Source: CAIKOD01 sp035505975
GTDB lineage: Archaea; Halobacteriota; Methanomicrobia; Methanomicrobiales; Methanospirillaceae
Assembly (NCBI GenBank): GCA_035505975.1
Contig: DATJQJ010000026.1
Coordinates: 1-43,305, forward strand
DNA: 43,305 nt
Direction of reading: 5' to 3'
Made by a program: the position numbers and the translations under genes
The notes under the pieces: generated by a model
Told to the model about the DNA's origin: nothing
What the model saw: the letters and a program-made list of their open reading frames with translations, nothing else
The model's database searches: none
Part shown: one piece after another, positions 17,695-27,387 of the stretch
How the letters are laid out: each line of letters starts with the position of its first letter
How positions within the stretch are numbered: the stretch's first letter is position 1

Positions 17695-18519
17695 TTAGAT
17701 CAGGTTGAACCCTGACTGGTACGACATCGACTTTGAAAACCCGTTTATTAGTCCGCTGGCTGACGAAGTCTCTGAATAGGTGAGATCCTCGGACTTAGTG
17801 CTGCTGGAGTTCCGGGCTTCCTGCACATGGGCTTTAATGTATGCCGATACAGAACCGATCATCGGCGATGTCTGGTTTCCGAGAGTAATACCTTCTGCTG
17901 CAATATTGTAGTTCAAAGTAACCGGGATTGTTGCATCGGTCCCTATGAACCTGGTATTCGCGTTGGTCACCACCGATGCAAGGCTCGTATCGATCGAACT
18001 TCCTGCCTGGACAATGTTGCAGAACGGCGGTATCGAATCCGATGTCGACGAGGCGAACGGACAAAGGATACTGTCGGCAGTACTTGTGGCCTGGCCTGCG
18101 CCGTCGACGAGAATGTCCTCGTCCCTGGTGGCACGTCCACCGTCGATCCCGATAAACTGGAGGCTCGTGGACGCCTTGACATTACTCTGATCGGCAATGG
18201 TATTCGCCGTTGAGATTTGCATCGATTTGACAAAACTGGTCTGACCGCTGACGGCCATCAGGTTGTCATTATAACCTGCGGTATACTGGTCCTGTCCCTG
18301 GTCCAGTGGCATACTGTTGACAGCACCCGAATTCGTTGAAGTCATTGCCAGTGAATCCGATTCTGTAACGGTGCCGATGCAGTCGATACTGGTTGATGTC
18401 GTAATCCCCTGAACTTCAGGGGTTGCGTTAATACCCGGATCGGCAAAGGAAATGTTGCAGAACACGGATAATAAGCATAGCCCCATGATAAGGGCCATAA
18501 CCATTCCTGCGTTTCTCAT
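17695..18519 (-). CDS. Secreted surface protein, short member of a two-paralogue family
   Basis: A 274-residue exported protein. It starts MRNAGMVMALIMGLCLLSVF with a signal peptide, and the rest is Ser/Thr/Asn-rich and beta-prone. Blocks shared with the longer protein at 26-27 kb include PEVQGITTSTS, GTVTESDS, QYTAGYNDN, ADQSNVKASTSLQFI, ILCPFA, IPPFCNIVQAGS, TRFIGTDATIP, LNYNIAAEGITLGNQ, SPMIGSVSAYIKAHVQEARN and SGLINGFSKSMSYQS. Two conserved Cys (ILCPF and PFCNI) may form a disulfide. AGGAGGT before the ATG at 18519 fixes the start. No known domain is recognised; it is probably a family special to these methanogens. Confidence 0.75.
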   Translation of the reverse strand: MRNAGMVMALIMGLCLLSVFCNISFADPGINATPEVQGITTSTSIDCIGTVTESDSLAMTSTNSGAVNSMPLDQGQDQYTAGYNDNLMAVSGQTSFVKSMQISTANTIADQSNVKASTSLQFIGIDGGRATRDEDILVDGAGQATSTADSILCPFASSTSDSIPPFCNIVQAGSSIDTSLASVVTNANTRFIGTDATIPVTLNYNIAAEGITLGNQTSPMIGSVSAYIKAHVQEARNSSSTKSEDLTYSETSSASGLINGFSKSMSYQSGFNLI

Positions 18520-18832
18520 TAAAACCTCCTGGACGTGTGATACCGGTGGTATCAAGTAAAGAGTACATTACTTATTGTTAAATAATCTTTACTTTTTTTC
18601 GCTTTTCCATGGTACTCTTCCCAGGCCAGTATTTACCTGGAAATTATGGCAACAGGTACGAGATCATTGTGCAACATGTAAAGTTTATTATACATAATGT
18701 AAAACATATTATACAAATTATAATGGACAAGGGCCTGGTTATTATCAGGGTCCCTAAAGAGCCGGGTAAAAAAAATTGATATATCTGCCGGAGCGGGACA
18801 TCAGCACCATTCCAGAAGGAGTGCACGGACAT
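18520..18832. promoter_or_regulatory. AT-rich divergent promoter region with paired TATTATACA repeats
   Basis: Between two divergent surface-protein genes. At 18680-18722 the direct repeat TATTATACA occurs twice (as TATTATACATAA and TATTATACAAAT) around TGTAAAACA, which makes several overlapping TATA-like boxes and partial palindromes. A minus-strand TATA-like GATTATTTAAC lies near 18574-18590. A TATA-like GATATATC near 18777-18784 fits the plus-strand start at 18833. No gene is supported. Confidence 0.4.
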
Positions 18833-20065
18833 ATGCGGGCAATGAACAGGCAAATGCACATTCCAGTTCTGAATTCATCTTCTTCCATGTTGTGGGCCGG
18901 TGCAGTCGTAACGGTCCTGATCCTTGCCCTTATCCTCCCGGTATGTGGTGCCAACACAACGGCCACCCTGTCTGCCACGCCCACCGCCACCGCTATAACA
19001 ACTGCGGTTCCTACCGTTTCCCTGACCCGGACAACCGTGCCGACACCAACAGTGCCGACAGCTGTGACAACCGTGAAGACGACATCCACCACTGCATTAC
19101 CAACATCGTCCCCAACCACGGTAGTTACGACCATTCCTACGCAGAATACCACAACCAGCACGGTCCAGACAACTCAGACTACCCCGGTAGCGACATCGGT
19201 GCAAACGACGGCAACTACAACAGTCCCTACACAGACCGTGGTTCCTACGGCAACTACGGTCTCTACGGTCTCCGAAACAGCAGGGTTCAGCGGGTCTCCC
19301 CCCACCGGAGAGGCTCCCCTCGAGGTCCAGTTTACTGATATGTCGTCGGGTGCCCCGACGTCGTGGAACTGGAATTTTGGCGATGGGGAGACCGATACGA
19401 CCCAGAACCCCTCCCATACCTATTCAAATCCCGGCAGTTACACTGTCACCCTGACAGTAACGATCGACGGGACCAGTTATACTTCATCCCAGGCTGATTA
19501 TATATCTGTAGACGAAACGACACTCACGCCGGCTCCAACCGAAACGGCACCTCCCTTAGAGGCAGGGTTCAGCGGGTCTCCCACAACAGGAATAGTACCC
19601 CTGACTGTCGGGTTTACCGATAACTCGGTTGGATCGCCAACATCGTGGAACTGGAATTTTGGCGACGGAGAGACCGATACGGCACAGGACCCTTCCCATA
19701 CCTATTCTGCCGCCGGCAACTATACCGTCACCTTAACCGCAACCGGTCCGGATGGGACCAGCATCAAAACGCTCAGCGACTATATCACGGTGGCGGGATC
19801 GGCCCCACCTGCTCCTGCAGATTTCAGCAATCAAATGACCGGCAACGATACTACGGAAACAATACCGACCCTCGAGGTGTATCCGGTAATTTCCACGCCA
19901 CCTGCTGTCCGGGATACAGTCCGGGAACCTGAGGACAGTCCCGTTCAGGAGAACGATAATTCAGCGATGCCTGTCATTATCACGATCACCGTGATAGTCG
20001 GGGTCGTAATCGCGGGAGCGGTAATTGTTTACCTGATGCGCAGAGAACCGGACATGCTGGGATAG
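18833..20065 (+). CDS. Membrane-anchored surface protein with Thr-rich stalk and two PKD domains
   Basis: About 410 residues: signal peptide (hydrophobic run VVTVLILALILPVCG), a Thr/Pro/Val-rich stretch of about 120 residues, two PKD domains sharing AGFSGSP or GFSGSP starts, TSWNWNFGDGETDT, PSHTYS and YTVTLT cores, a Pro/Glu/Asp-rich linker and a C-terminal transmembrane helix with a short basic tail (MRREPDMLG). PKD domains are beta-sandwiches found in archaeal S-layer and adhesive proteins. The Thr-rich region is a likely O-glycosylated stalk (inference). ATG 18833 is preferred to the frame's earlier ATG at 18776 because a TATA-like element overlaps the latter. Confidence 0.8.
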   Translation: MRAMNRQMHIPVLNSSSSMLWAGAVVTVLILALILPVCGANTTATLSATPTATAITTAVPTVSLTRTTVPTPTVPTAVTTVKTTSTTALPTSSPTTVVTTIPTQNTTTSTVQTTQTTPVATSVQTTATTTVPTQTVVPTATTVSTVSETAGFSGSPPTGEAPLEVQFTDMSSGAPTSWNWNFGDGETDTTQNPSHTYSNPGSYTVTLTVTIDGTSYTSSQADYISVDETTLTPAPTETAPPLEAGFSGSPTTGIVPLTVGFTDNSVGSPTSWNWNFGDGETDTAQDPSHTYSAAGNYTVTLTATGPDGTSIKTLSDYITVAGSAPPAPADFSNQMTGNDTTETIPTLEVYPVISTPPAVRDTVREPEDSPVQENDNSAMPVIITITVIVGVVIAGAVIVYLMRREPDMLG

Positions 20066-20119
20066 AGAATCATAAGTAAAGAGATACCATCATTTCAGGA
20101 ACGCGTACTGGTCATCATT

Positions 20120-21040
20120 ATGGCAGTTATCGATGCTGAGAATCTCAGTAAATCTTTCGGGTCCTTCAAAGCCGTCGACAATGTCAGTATTGCCGTAAAA
20201 AAAGGTGAAATTTTTGGCTTTCTCGGACCGAACGGTGCAGGGAAGACCACGACCATCAGGATGCTTACGGGAGTCCTGACACCGGATTCCGGTTCTGCCC
20301 GCATCTGCGGGATCGACATTCATGCAAACCCGCTCGAAGCTAAGATCAGAATGGGTATCATACCTGAGAATGGCACGGTTTACAGCGATCTTACCGCCGA
20401 ACAAAATATCCTGTGGACGGCAAAATTCTACGGTATGGACAGGTCTGCACGAAAAAGAAGGGCAGACGAGATCCTTTCTTATCTCGGCCTGTCCGAGCGG
20501 AGGAACGACATCGTCAGGAATTTCTCGAAGGGGATGCGGCAACGGATAAGCATCGCCTGTGCCATCGTCCCTTCGCCGCCGGTTTTATTCCTCGATGAAC
20601 CGACTGCAGGCCTCGACGTATACAGCCGACGGCTGGTCATCGATACGGTCAGGAGGATGAACGACGAGGGCAGTACGGTCTTTCTCACCACGCACAATAT
20701 CGAGGAGGCAAACGAGCTCTGCACGGTGATCAGCGTCATCAATAAAGGAACGATCATCGCAACTGACAGCCCGGAAAAACTCAAAAAGACATTTGACACG
20801 GCAAATTATGTCGAGATTGCGTTTGAGCAGCAGGTAAAGAGGGAGTTGTTCGCTCACCCGGGGATTACCAGGGCTGTGCCCCATGGGGACAAATGGAGGC
20901 TCTACACCGAGGACCCGGACCAGGCCGTAAAATACCTTGCCGCCCTTGCGGACCGTGAGCACCTGAAAATTTTATCGGTCGCCACGTCTTCCCCGACGCT
21001 TGAAGAGGCATTTGTGCAGCTCACGGGAGGCGGTGCGTGA
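20120..21040 (+). CDS. ABC transporter ATP-binding subunit (ABC-2 type)
   Basis: A 306-residue ATPase that drives an export-type ABC system. Walker A is GPNGAGKTTT (near 36-45), the Q-loop region is GIIPENGTVYSDLTAEQN, the signature appears as FSKGMRQR (the LSGGQ position), Walker B is VLFLDEPTAGLD, and the switch His is in TTHNIEEA. The C-terminal extension of about 80 residues is typical of DrrA/NatA/CcmA-like subunits. It overlaps the next gene (TGATG junction), so the two are translated together. Substrates of this branch include drugs, lipids, Na+ or polysaccharides; none can be assigned here. Confidence 0.93.
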   Translation: MAVIDAENLSKSFGSFKAVDNVSIAVKKGEIFGFLGPNGAGKTTTIRMLTGVLTPDSGSARICGIDIHANPLEAKIRMGIIPENGTVYSDLTAEQNILWTAKFYGMDRSARKRRADEILSYLGLSERRNDIVRNFSKGMRQRISIACAIVPSPPVLFLDEPTAGLDVYSRRLVIDTVRRMNDEGSTVFLTTHNIEEANELCTVISVINKGTIIATDSPEKLKKTFDTANYVEIAFEQQVKRELFAHPGITRAVPHGDKWRLYTEDPDQAVKYLAALADREHLKILSVATSSPTLEEAFVQLTGGGA

Positions 21041-21786
21041 TGGACATCAGGCTTTTCACCCGGAGTGTCGTGCTCGTGACTGAGAAAAATATGCGGATTT
21101 ATTACTATAAAGGGGCGGTCGTGATCTTCGGTCTCCTTTTCCCTTTTATTATGTTCCTGACGTTTTTTATCGGACGGAACATCAACCTGCTCCTTTTTTT
21201 CCCGGCCTTCCTCGGTATGATGCTGTTTTTTTCCTCATCTTCAACCGGACCGCTCATCACCCCATGGGAGAAACGGGAGAAGACCTACGAACGCCTGCTT
21301 TCGTTGCCGGTTACCCTGGAAAGTATTATCATCGGGGATATTCTTGCCGGATCCCTCTTCGGGATCGTTATAACGACGATCGTCTGGGGTGCAGGATCGG
21401 TTCTCCTTGGTCTGCCGCTCGAAAACCCGGGGTTGCTTGCGGTAACCATGTTGCTCGGGGCATTTACCTTTGCAGCTCTCGGGACCCTGCTCTCATCCCC
21501 GGCGATGAATAACCCGTCCAATGTCATGATGCTCTCCAACCTGATCCGCCTGCCCCTGATCTTTGTCAGCGGGGTCTTCATTCCCTTAAACCAGCTTGAG
21601 AGCTGGGAATGGGTCCTTACCTCGCTCTCGCCGCTAACGTATCTCGTCGACCTTTTTAACGGGGCGATCAACGGCAATGCAGTCTATTCCCCGGCCCTGG
21701 ATGTATCTATCCTCGTGCTGGTTATCCTCGTGTTTATCGGCGGTGCGAAACTGATCCAGCAGTGGAACCTGTCGAAGGGGCTTTAG
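21040..21786 (+). CDS. ABC-2 type transporter permease
   Basis: A 248-residue permease with six predicted helices. It has a cytosolic start (MDIRLFTRSVVLVTEKNMRIYYY), a long amphipathic first loop, and late ABC-2 motifs NLIRLPLIFVSGVFIPLNQL and LTSLSPLTYLVDLFNGAING. The ATG overlaps the stop codon of the ATPase gene (TGATG); a GTG one codon earlier is also possible. Together the two genes make a complete exporter: two ATPase and two permease subunits would be expected. Confidence 0.92.
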   Translation: MDIRLFTRSVVLVTEKNMRIYYYKGAVVIFGLLFPFIMFLTFFIGRNINLLLFFPAFLGMMLFFSSSSTGPLITPWEKREKTYERLLSLPVTLESIIIGDILAGSLFGIVITTIVWGAGSVLLGLPLENPGLLAVTMLLGAFTFAALGTLLSSPAMNNPSNVMMLSNLIRLPLIFVSGVFIPLNQLESWEWVLTSLSPLTYLVDLFNGAINGNAVYSPALDVSILVLVILVFIGGAKLIQQWNLSKGL

Positions 21787-22060
21787 GACCGGCTGCTATG
21801 TTTAAGAGGTCGAGGGGATGAGCCACCAGACTGGGTCACCGGCCGGTGATCGCTACCCGCAGTACCATCCGGGTGGCCGGAATGGCTGCACAAACTCTGG
21901 AGCAGGCGCCTGATGCCGCTCCCGGGAAATTGAGGGGACACACCACGCCAAAAAAGCGGCTCCACCCCGTACATGACAATGCGGTCGGGACACTAAAGGG
22001 TCCGTAATACCTGCACCGATTCGGAAAGGTCTCAGGCCGGCCACGTGACCGGACGGGCCC

Positions 22061-23581
22061 TTACCTGTCTGGTGTCGCATCCCGGTCAGGAGAACTCCCG
22101 GATCCGGGGGCTTCTGCAGACCTTCCCTTTCCTGCATTACGGGTCGCACGGCCTGACATCTGAGGCTGCAATGTCATGTGCCGGCTGAAATCCGGCACTG
22201 AAATCTGGGGTGCATTCCTGTGACTGGCGACCGGCCGTGGTTTTGTTTTGTTTTCACCACGCCTGATGATCAGCTGGGCATGGTCAAAATAGATTTTTGC
22301 TTCGTCAGATCGTCCGAGTTCCTTCAGACAGACGCCCTTATAATTCAAAGCATAGACATGGCCCGGGTTCTTGGAAATGACCCGGTCGAAACAGGTGATC
22401 GCCTCCAGGAAAAGCCGGTAATCGCCGTTCGCTTCGCCCATCTTTTCGAGGGTCTCTCCCTTGTTATAGAAGACCTCCTCGTCGTCGGAGTCGATCACCC
22501 GGTCGAAGCACTGGAGAGCCTCTTCATATCTCCCGAGCTCTTTTAAGCAGATACCCCGGCTGTTCCAGGCCTGCCAGTTTTTCGGGTCTATCTCGATCGC
22601 CCGGTCAAAGCACTGGAGTGCCTCTTCGAAGTTGCCATATTTATAATAATAATTGGTTCCCCGTTTCACCCATGAATTTGCCGATTTGCCGACAAGCTTA
22701 TCGAAAATGCCGGGGGTATACCTGACGGCAATCCCGGCTTTCCTCTGTTCTTCCATCTCCTGCTGGTGCGCCCGGTAGAGGCGCCTGAATTCCGTAATAT
22801 CGCGGAGCGACTCGATGGCACCTATGACATTTCCCCCCGCATCGTAGAGCGGCGTCGCCCTTGTCCAGAGAATAGCAGGTTTTCCTTTCGGTTTTGCTTC
22901 CTCGCTCTCCGCGATCAGTACGTTCCCGTCTTTTTTGATGCCAGGATAGAGACGTTGCTGAGCAGACTCATCGGGTTTTACGATCATGTCGGCCAGCATC
23001 TGCCGCCTTGCTCCAAAAAAGGGTATCGCATACTCGTAATTGGAACTCCCGATGATGTCCCTGGCTTTCACCCCGGTCATCGCCTCAATCGCCCAGTTCC
23101 ACGCGATTACAGTCCCTTTTCGATCGATTGCAAACGTCGCATCAGGCAGGAAACCAATGATATCCGAGATCAGCCGTTCAGATGTCCTGAGCGAAGCCTC
23201 CGCATGTTTTTTGCTGACTGCCTGTTTGATCTTGTGGGCGAGTTCTGCGAATTGTGATTTAGGGTCCCCGCCTTTCTGGATGTAGAAATCGGCCCCGCTG
23301 TTGATCGCCTCGATGACCACTTCTTCCCTTCCCCTTCCGGTAAAGAGGATAAAGGGGACATCCCCGTAACCGGACCTGACCTCCTTGAGGAACTGGATCC
23401 CATCCTTTTCCGGCATCTGGTAATCGGATATAATCGCATCAAAATGCCGGGATCCAAAAACGGCGAGCCCTTCCTGTGCCGATTCCTTCGTATCAACAAC
23501 AAAGTCCCCTGATCTCTCGAGGAATAGTTTCCCTATCGCAAGAAGGTTGGGCTCGTCGTCGACGTATAAAACAGAGTACAT
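22061..23581 (-). CDS. Response regulator-PAS-TPR signalling protein without kinase domain
   Basis: A 506-residue multidomain protein. Residues 1-120 form a receiver domain with acidic pocket Asp8/Asp9, phospho-acceptor Asp53 in AIISDYQMPEKDG, a conserved Thr in LFTGRG and Lys in YIQKGG. Residues about 135-275 form a PAS domain (FLPDATFAIDRKGTVIAWN, then AILWTRATPLYDAGGNVIGA and IESLRDITE). A coiled linker leads to about four TPR units near 305-440, with repeats such as YGNFEEALQCFDRAIEIDPK and ALNYKGVCLKELGRSDEA. The C-terminal 60 residues are basic and low in complexity. There is no histidine kinase or DNA-binding output, so output is likely protein-protein contact through the TPR. Single gene; no kinase adjacent. 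Confidence 0.85.
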   Translation of the reverse strand: MYSVLYVDDEPNLLAIGKLFLERSGDFVVDTKESAQEGLAVFGSRHFDAIISDYQMPEKDGIQFLKEVRSGYGDVPFILFTGRGREEVVIEAINSGADFYIQKGGDPKSQFAELAHKIKQAVSKKHAEASLRTSERLISDIIGFLPDATFAIDRKGTVIAWNWAIEAMTGVKARDIIGSSNYEYAIPFFGARRQMLADMIVKPDESAQQRLYPGIKKDGNVLIAESEEAKPKGKPAILWTRATPLYDAGGNVIGAIESLRDITEFRRLYRAHQQEMEEQRKAGIAVRYTPGIFDKLVGKSANSWVKRGTNYYYKYGNFEEALQCFDRAIEIDPKNWQAWNSRGICLKELGRYEEALQCFDRVIDSDDEEVFYNKGETLEKMGEANGDYRLFLEAITCFDRVISKNPGHVYALNYKGVCLKELGRSDEAKIYFDHAQLIIRRGENKTKPRPVASHRNAPQISVPDFSRHMTLQPQMSGRATRNAGKGRSAEAPGSGSSPDRDATPDR

Positions 23582-23792
23582 AGCTCACCTGATAGTCGTC
23601 ATTCCTGATGATGTGGGTATTCCTCGTTCATCTTGCCTGATATATACGGGGTTTCTTAATTTTTCATGAAATCTGCGGATATAAAAAGTTAGGTATTAAA
23701 ACTATAAAGCACTAGAAGGTCGACCGTCCGGTCTCCGGTTCTCTTCATAAGATTCTCCTGCGAGCTGGCACTGATATAATAAAATCTTTAAG

Positions 23793-25127
23793 TTATTGAT
23801 AGCTTCCCAGAATCTGCAAGGATTCACACTTCACCCTGATAGCGTCCCGGTCTTCCTTAATTAAGGCCCCCACCTTGCTTTCTTCTTCAATTAGTCTGAC
23901 GTGACGAAGCAACTTCTGGTGTATTTCCGGTGATTGCATCTCCAGGTCAATTGTCCCTATTCCGTCAAGCATGTGTATAAGGACCTCGACATTATCACAA
24001 CTGGCATGGCGGAGCATATTGAATGCTGCATTCAATAACTCGTCAAAGGAGACGGGATCGAAAATTACACGTAATCGGCCATCACGGTCATGTATACAAG
24101 GGTTCTCTCCCTTCCGCCGCGCGAAAATTACCAGCCCCTCTATCATATAATCGAGGCAGTTCATGGCGGTGAAGGGGTCATTGATCGCTGGAGACATAGC
24201 ACGCACGGCCATTTCAGATAGTTGATTAACGGCATATTCCACATCCTGGGTGGGAGTTCGCTGGTTCCCGAGATGGAAGGTATCCCGGATTTTTTTATCC
24301 AGTTTTTCATCGATCCGGTCTGCAGGCCAGACGATGGCAATTGGCATACCAGCGTTAATAAAATGGCCGGGTTTTCGTAGCAAGCGAATGACCAGGTCAT
24401 GATCTATCGTAAGCGTCAGAATGTACTCAGGATCGATATATTTGATATATCCGGTCCTTTTCGAAAAAATCTGATAACCATCTGACTTTTTTGAAAAATC
24501 CTGCCCGGCCAGGTCGCCATCACCTTTTCCATCACCCTGATATTCTGACCTGGGCTCCCCCTGGGCTACGTTCATCAGTTCAATACCTGCAGCAGCCGCA
24601 ATATTCGGTGCCTGTAACATGGTGGAGATATGCTGGACAAGTAAAATCAGTGATGCAAATGTTGCAAGCAGCAAAAACATCCCGAATGTAGCGGTGATCT
24701 GGGGTCCTTCAGGCTGTATCTGGGGTGGAAGAATGATAAGGGCAGCAGTAATGCAGTAGACGAAGGTACCAACAAACATACCGAGTACGAACTGGGTAAT
24801 TTTGTCACCCAAAAAGATACGCAACAAACGAGAGCCGTACTGCGCAGCAACGGTTGAAAGTGGCAAGGTGAGGAGGGTAAACACAACCCCGGCAGTTGTC
24901 AGGATAGTGGTGGCCATTGCAACGAGGATTCCACGCAGCACGTCGGTCGTTCCTCCTGCTATGATGAACCGTGTATTCTGCAGGGCGAGATGTCCATCAG
25001 CCCAATACATCATCCATGCCAGCAGAACCGCTACTGCGGACATAATCAATGGAATAAACCAGAAACTCACCATCAGGTGATCCCATGTATACCGGTTTAA
25101 ATTTCTGTTAATCATCGAGATTTTCAT
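23793..25127 (-). CDS. DUF2254 family membrane protein
   Basis: A 444-residue protein with four N-terminal membrane helices (roughly residues 20-45, 65-90, 110-135 and 145-165) and a cytosolic C-terminal part. Family landmarks: GVVFTLLTLPLSTVAAQYGSRLL, GTFVYC, the middle SGYIKYID-like segment (here TGYIKYIDPEYIL), IDHDLVIRLLRKPGHFI, and RTPTQDVEYAVNQLSEMAVRAMSPAINDPFTA. DUF2254 proteins are predicted membrane proteins of unknown function in bacteria and archaea. GGGTGA six bases before the ATG at 25127 supports the start. The divergent neighbour is a two-helix orphan protein; no operon. Confidence 0.85.
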   Translation of the reverse strand: MKISMINRNLNRYTWDHLMVSFWFIPLIMSAVAVLLAWMMYWADGHLALQNTRFIIAGGTTDVLRGILVAMATTILTTAGVVFTLLTLPLSTVAAQYGSRLLRIFLGDKITQFVLGMFVGTFVYCITAALIILPPQIQPEGPQITATFGMFLLLATFASLILLVQHISTMLQAPNIAAAAGIELMNVAQGEPRSEYQGDGKGDGDLAGQDFSKKSDGYQIFSKRTGYIKYIDPEYILTLTIDHDLVIRLLRKPGHFINAGMPIAIVWPADRIDEKLDKKIRDTFHLGNQRTPTQDVEYAVNQLSEMAVRAMSPAINDPFTAMNCLDYMIEGLVIFARRKGENPCIHDRDGRLRVIFDPVSFDELLNAAFNMLRHASCDNVEVLIHMLDGIGTIDLEMQSPEIHQKLLRHVRLIEEESKVGALIKEDRDAIRVKCESLQILGSYQ

Positions 25128-25353
25128 AAAAAATCACCCAATTAATGTGAACTGTTTTTTTACTATTGTATATAGATTTGGACATCTAACCGATGAAAGA
25201 ATTCGCATTTCATGTCAGGCAGCTGATAATTCGAAGGCCGGAGAAGATTTAATTTTCCGGAGCGATCCCCCACGGTTTTTTTATCGGTACCATATTGAGG
25301 GATAATATTATTTCGCGGAGCAACTTCTGAATATGATGTGAACAGGAGGTCCG

Positions 25354-25920
25354 ATGAAAGAAATAAGAATCGATGTAACAAGGGATGAAGGAGCGGTATC
25401 AATTGATATGTGGTTTAAAATGCTCGACCAACTGTTTGATCCTTCAGATCCCTTTCCTTTTCCCGAAAAAGAATTGACTGATATGGCTGAAGAAACAATA
25501 TTCGAACAGTTTGTTGATTTAAATCTTCAGAAAGAGGTCGATTTAACATTACATATCCCAAAAGGGAGTGTCCCCGCCGGGAGTGAAAATCAGGTGGCAG
25601 CCGCCGTAAAACATCATTTTTCATTCCGCCTGAAGGACCTTGCCTGGGAAAAAAAATCCTCGTGGAAAGAAGGCCAGGTAAGTGTTCAGCTTGTCGTCAT
25701 AACTCTTTCATTGAGTCTGGCGGTGTTTTATCTCTATTACCTGATGCCTACGCCAGGGTTTTTTTATCAGATTATGATGGGTATCTTCGTTATTATTAAC
25801 TGGGTGACCATCTGGCACACCTGGGAGTATTTTGTTTATTCCCACCGGCATTTATGGAGAAAATACCGGGTATATCAATATATAACACAAACTAACGTGA
25901 AAATAAATCAGACTGGTTAG
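25354..25920 (+). CDS. Unknown two-helix membrane protein
   Basis: A 188-residue protein of no recognised family. The N-terminal 110 residues are soluble and acidic (MKEIRIDVTRDEGAVSIDMW, then a Phe/Pro-rich segment PSDPFPFPEKE); two membrane helices follow (about 112-130 and 140-160); the tail is basic (SHRHLWRKYRVYQY). A textbook AGGAGGT lies five bases before the ATG, and a TATA-like AATATTATTT is near 25303-25312, so it is a real gene. Composition is more AT-rich than the genes before 23 kb. It is divergent from the DUF2254 gene across a 226-base promoter region. Confidence 0.7.
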   Translation: MKEIRIDVTRDEGAVSIDMWFKMLDQLFDPSDPFPFPEKELTDMAEETIFEQFVDLNLQKEVDLTLHIPKGSVPAGSENQVAAAVKHHFSFRLKDLAWEKKSSWKEGQVSVQLVVITLSLSLAVFYLYYLMPTPGFFYQIMMGIFVIINWVTIWHTWEYFVYSHRHLWRKYRVYQYITQTNVKINQTG

Positions 25921-26175
25921 GAACAGCCGGGAATTTTTTTTTGCATGGGAAGGACAAAATATCGTTTTTTTGACCGGCAGATGCTTTGCCAAATACCTTT
26001 CAAATTATATGCGTGAATGAAAGAAAGGAATTTCATTTTGGTGAATTTAAACCGTCACAAAAACAGTAATGCTCAAAAATTACACCCCGGTTGATTAAAT
26101 ATCCCGAAAATTTAGCTGATTTATGAAAATGCCCTAGCAGGGTTTAATTTAAGAAGATAATCTTTTAAAAAAAAA

Positions 26176-27387
26176 TTAAGTTCCTTCAAACGGTAATGGT
26201 ATTACCGATGTCGGAGCTTGGACTGCTGATGCCTGTGATGAATAGCTCATGGATTTACTGAACTTGCTGATTAAACCGCTTGCAGTTGAGGTCTCGGAGT
26301 ATACAAGGTCTTCAGATTTCATCGGGCTTACTGCATTCGGGAACGAATAGTACAAGGAACCCCCATCATCGAACGGATCTAGAATTGAACCGGTGATGGT
26401 GCTCTCATTGCGGGCTTCCTGCACATGTACTTTCAGATATGCAGAGACAGATCCGATCATTGGGGAAGACTGGTTTCCTAATGTTATCCCTTCAGAATTA
26501 ATATTATAGTTCAAAACAGTCGGAATGGTTGCATCAGTTCCGACAAAGCGTGTATCAGCCGAAGTAACCGTAGAAGTTAAGGTTGTATCAAATGCACTTC
26601 CCGCCTGCTCAATGTTACAAAATGCCGGTATGATTCCCGGGTTTGCATTAGCAAATGGACAGAGGATCAGGCTGGAGGAATTTTGTGCCTGGGATGCACC
26701 ATCGAGAAGTACGTCTTCAGAGTTGGTCGCACGGCCGGTATCAACTGCGATAAATTGGATATTTGTGTTAGCTTTAATATTGCTTTGGTCTGCTAGGGTG
26801 TCGGCGGTTGAGAGGGCCATCGACTTCGCAAAGGTCTGCTGTCCGGATACCCCGGAATACTGGGAATTGTAGCCTGCGGTATACTGCACTTGACCAGCAT
26901 CAAGGACTCCTGAATGGATACCATTTTGCGAAATTGCCGGGCCGGTTAGTACACCCGGGGGCACCAGATCCAGAGCTTGCTGCCACGTTGTGCCATCAAT
27001 TCCAACAACCGGTTGATTCAATAACGATTGGGGGATACTCAATTGGGTAACAATTATACTGCTGCCCGTATCTGTATAAACAGCAGAGCCTCCGGCGGAT
27101 TTTAATTGATCAAGCGCGGCATACGCCTGGTCACGAGTCATCTGCGTTAAAATATCATATCCCGCCGGATCAGTAACAGTATAGAGTGTTAATGGATCAT
27201 TTGTTAAAGTCCACGCACCTGAATCGGTTTCTGTCACTGTTCCGACAACATTCGATGATGTCCCCGTGGTAAGACCCTGAATTTCAGGTACCGCCGGTAC
27301 ACCGGTGTCTGCATATACTGTGCATGTGAATGCGATCAATATTACAACCGCAATCAGAGAAATAACTCCAATTCGTATCTTTCTCAT
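26176..27387 (-). CDS. Secreted surface protein, long member of a two-paralogue family
   Basis: A 403-residue exported protein (signal peptide MRKIRIGVISLIAVVILIAF). It matches the 17.7-18.5 kb protein over most of its length: PEIQGLTTGTSS, GTVTETDSG, QYTAGYNSQY, ADQSNIKANTNIQFI, LCPFAN, IPAFCNIEQAGSAFD, TRFVGTDATIPTVLNYNI, SPMIGSVSAYLKVHVQEARN and SGLISKFSKSMSYSSQ. Two extra parts set it apart: an insert of about 90 residues after residue 60, and an insert near residues 335-355 (SILDPFDDGGSLYYSFPN). No membrane anchor is seen. GGGAGA precedes the ATG. The T-rich minus-strand run past its stop near 26150-26175 may terminate it. Unknown function; cell surface is inferred. Confidence 0.75.
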   Translation of the reverse strand: MRKIRIGVISLIAVVILIAFTCTVYADTGVPAVPEIQGLTTGTSSNVVGTVTETDSGAWTLTNDPLTLYTVTDPAGYDILTQMTRDQAYAALDQLKSAGGSAVYTDTGSSIIVTQLSIPQSLLNQPVVGIDGTTWQQALDLVPPGVLTGPAISQNGIHSGVLDAGQVQYTAGYNSQYSGVSGQQTFAKSMALSTADTLADQSNIKANTNIQFIAVDTGRATNSEDVLLDGASQAQNSSSLILCPFANANPGIIPAFCNIEQAGSAFDTTLTSTVTSADTRFVGTDATIPTVLNYNINSEGITLGNQSSPMIGSVSAYLKVHVQEARNESTITGSILDPFDDGGSLYYSFPNAVSPMKSEDLVYSETSTASGLISKFSKSMSYSSQASAVQAPTSVIPLPFEGT

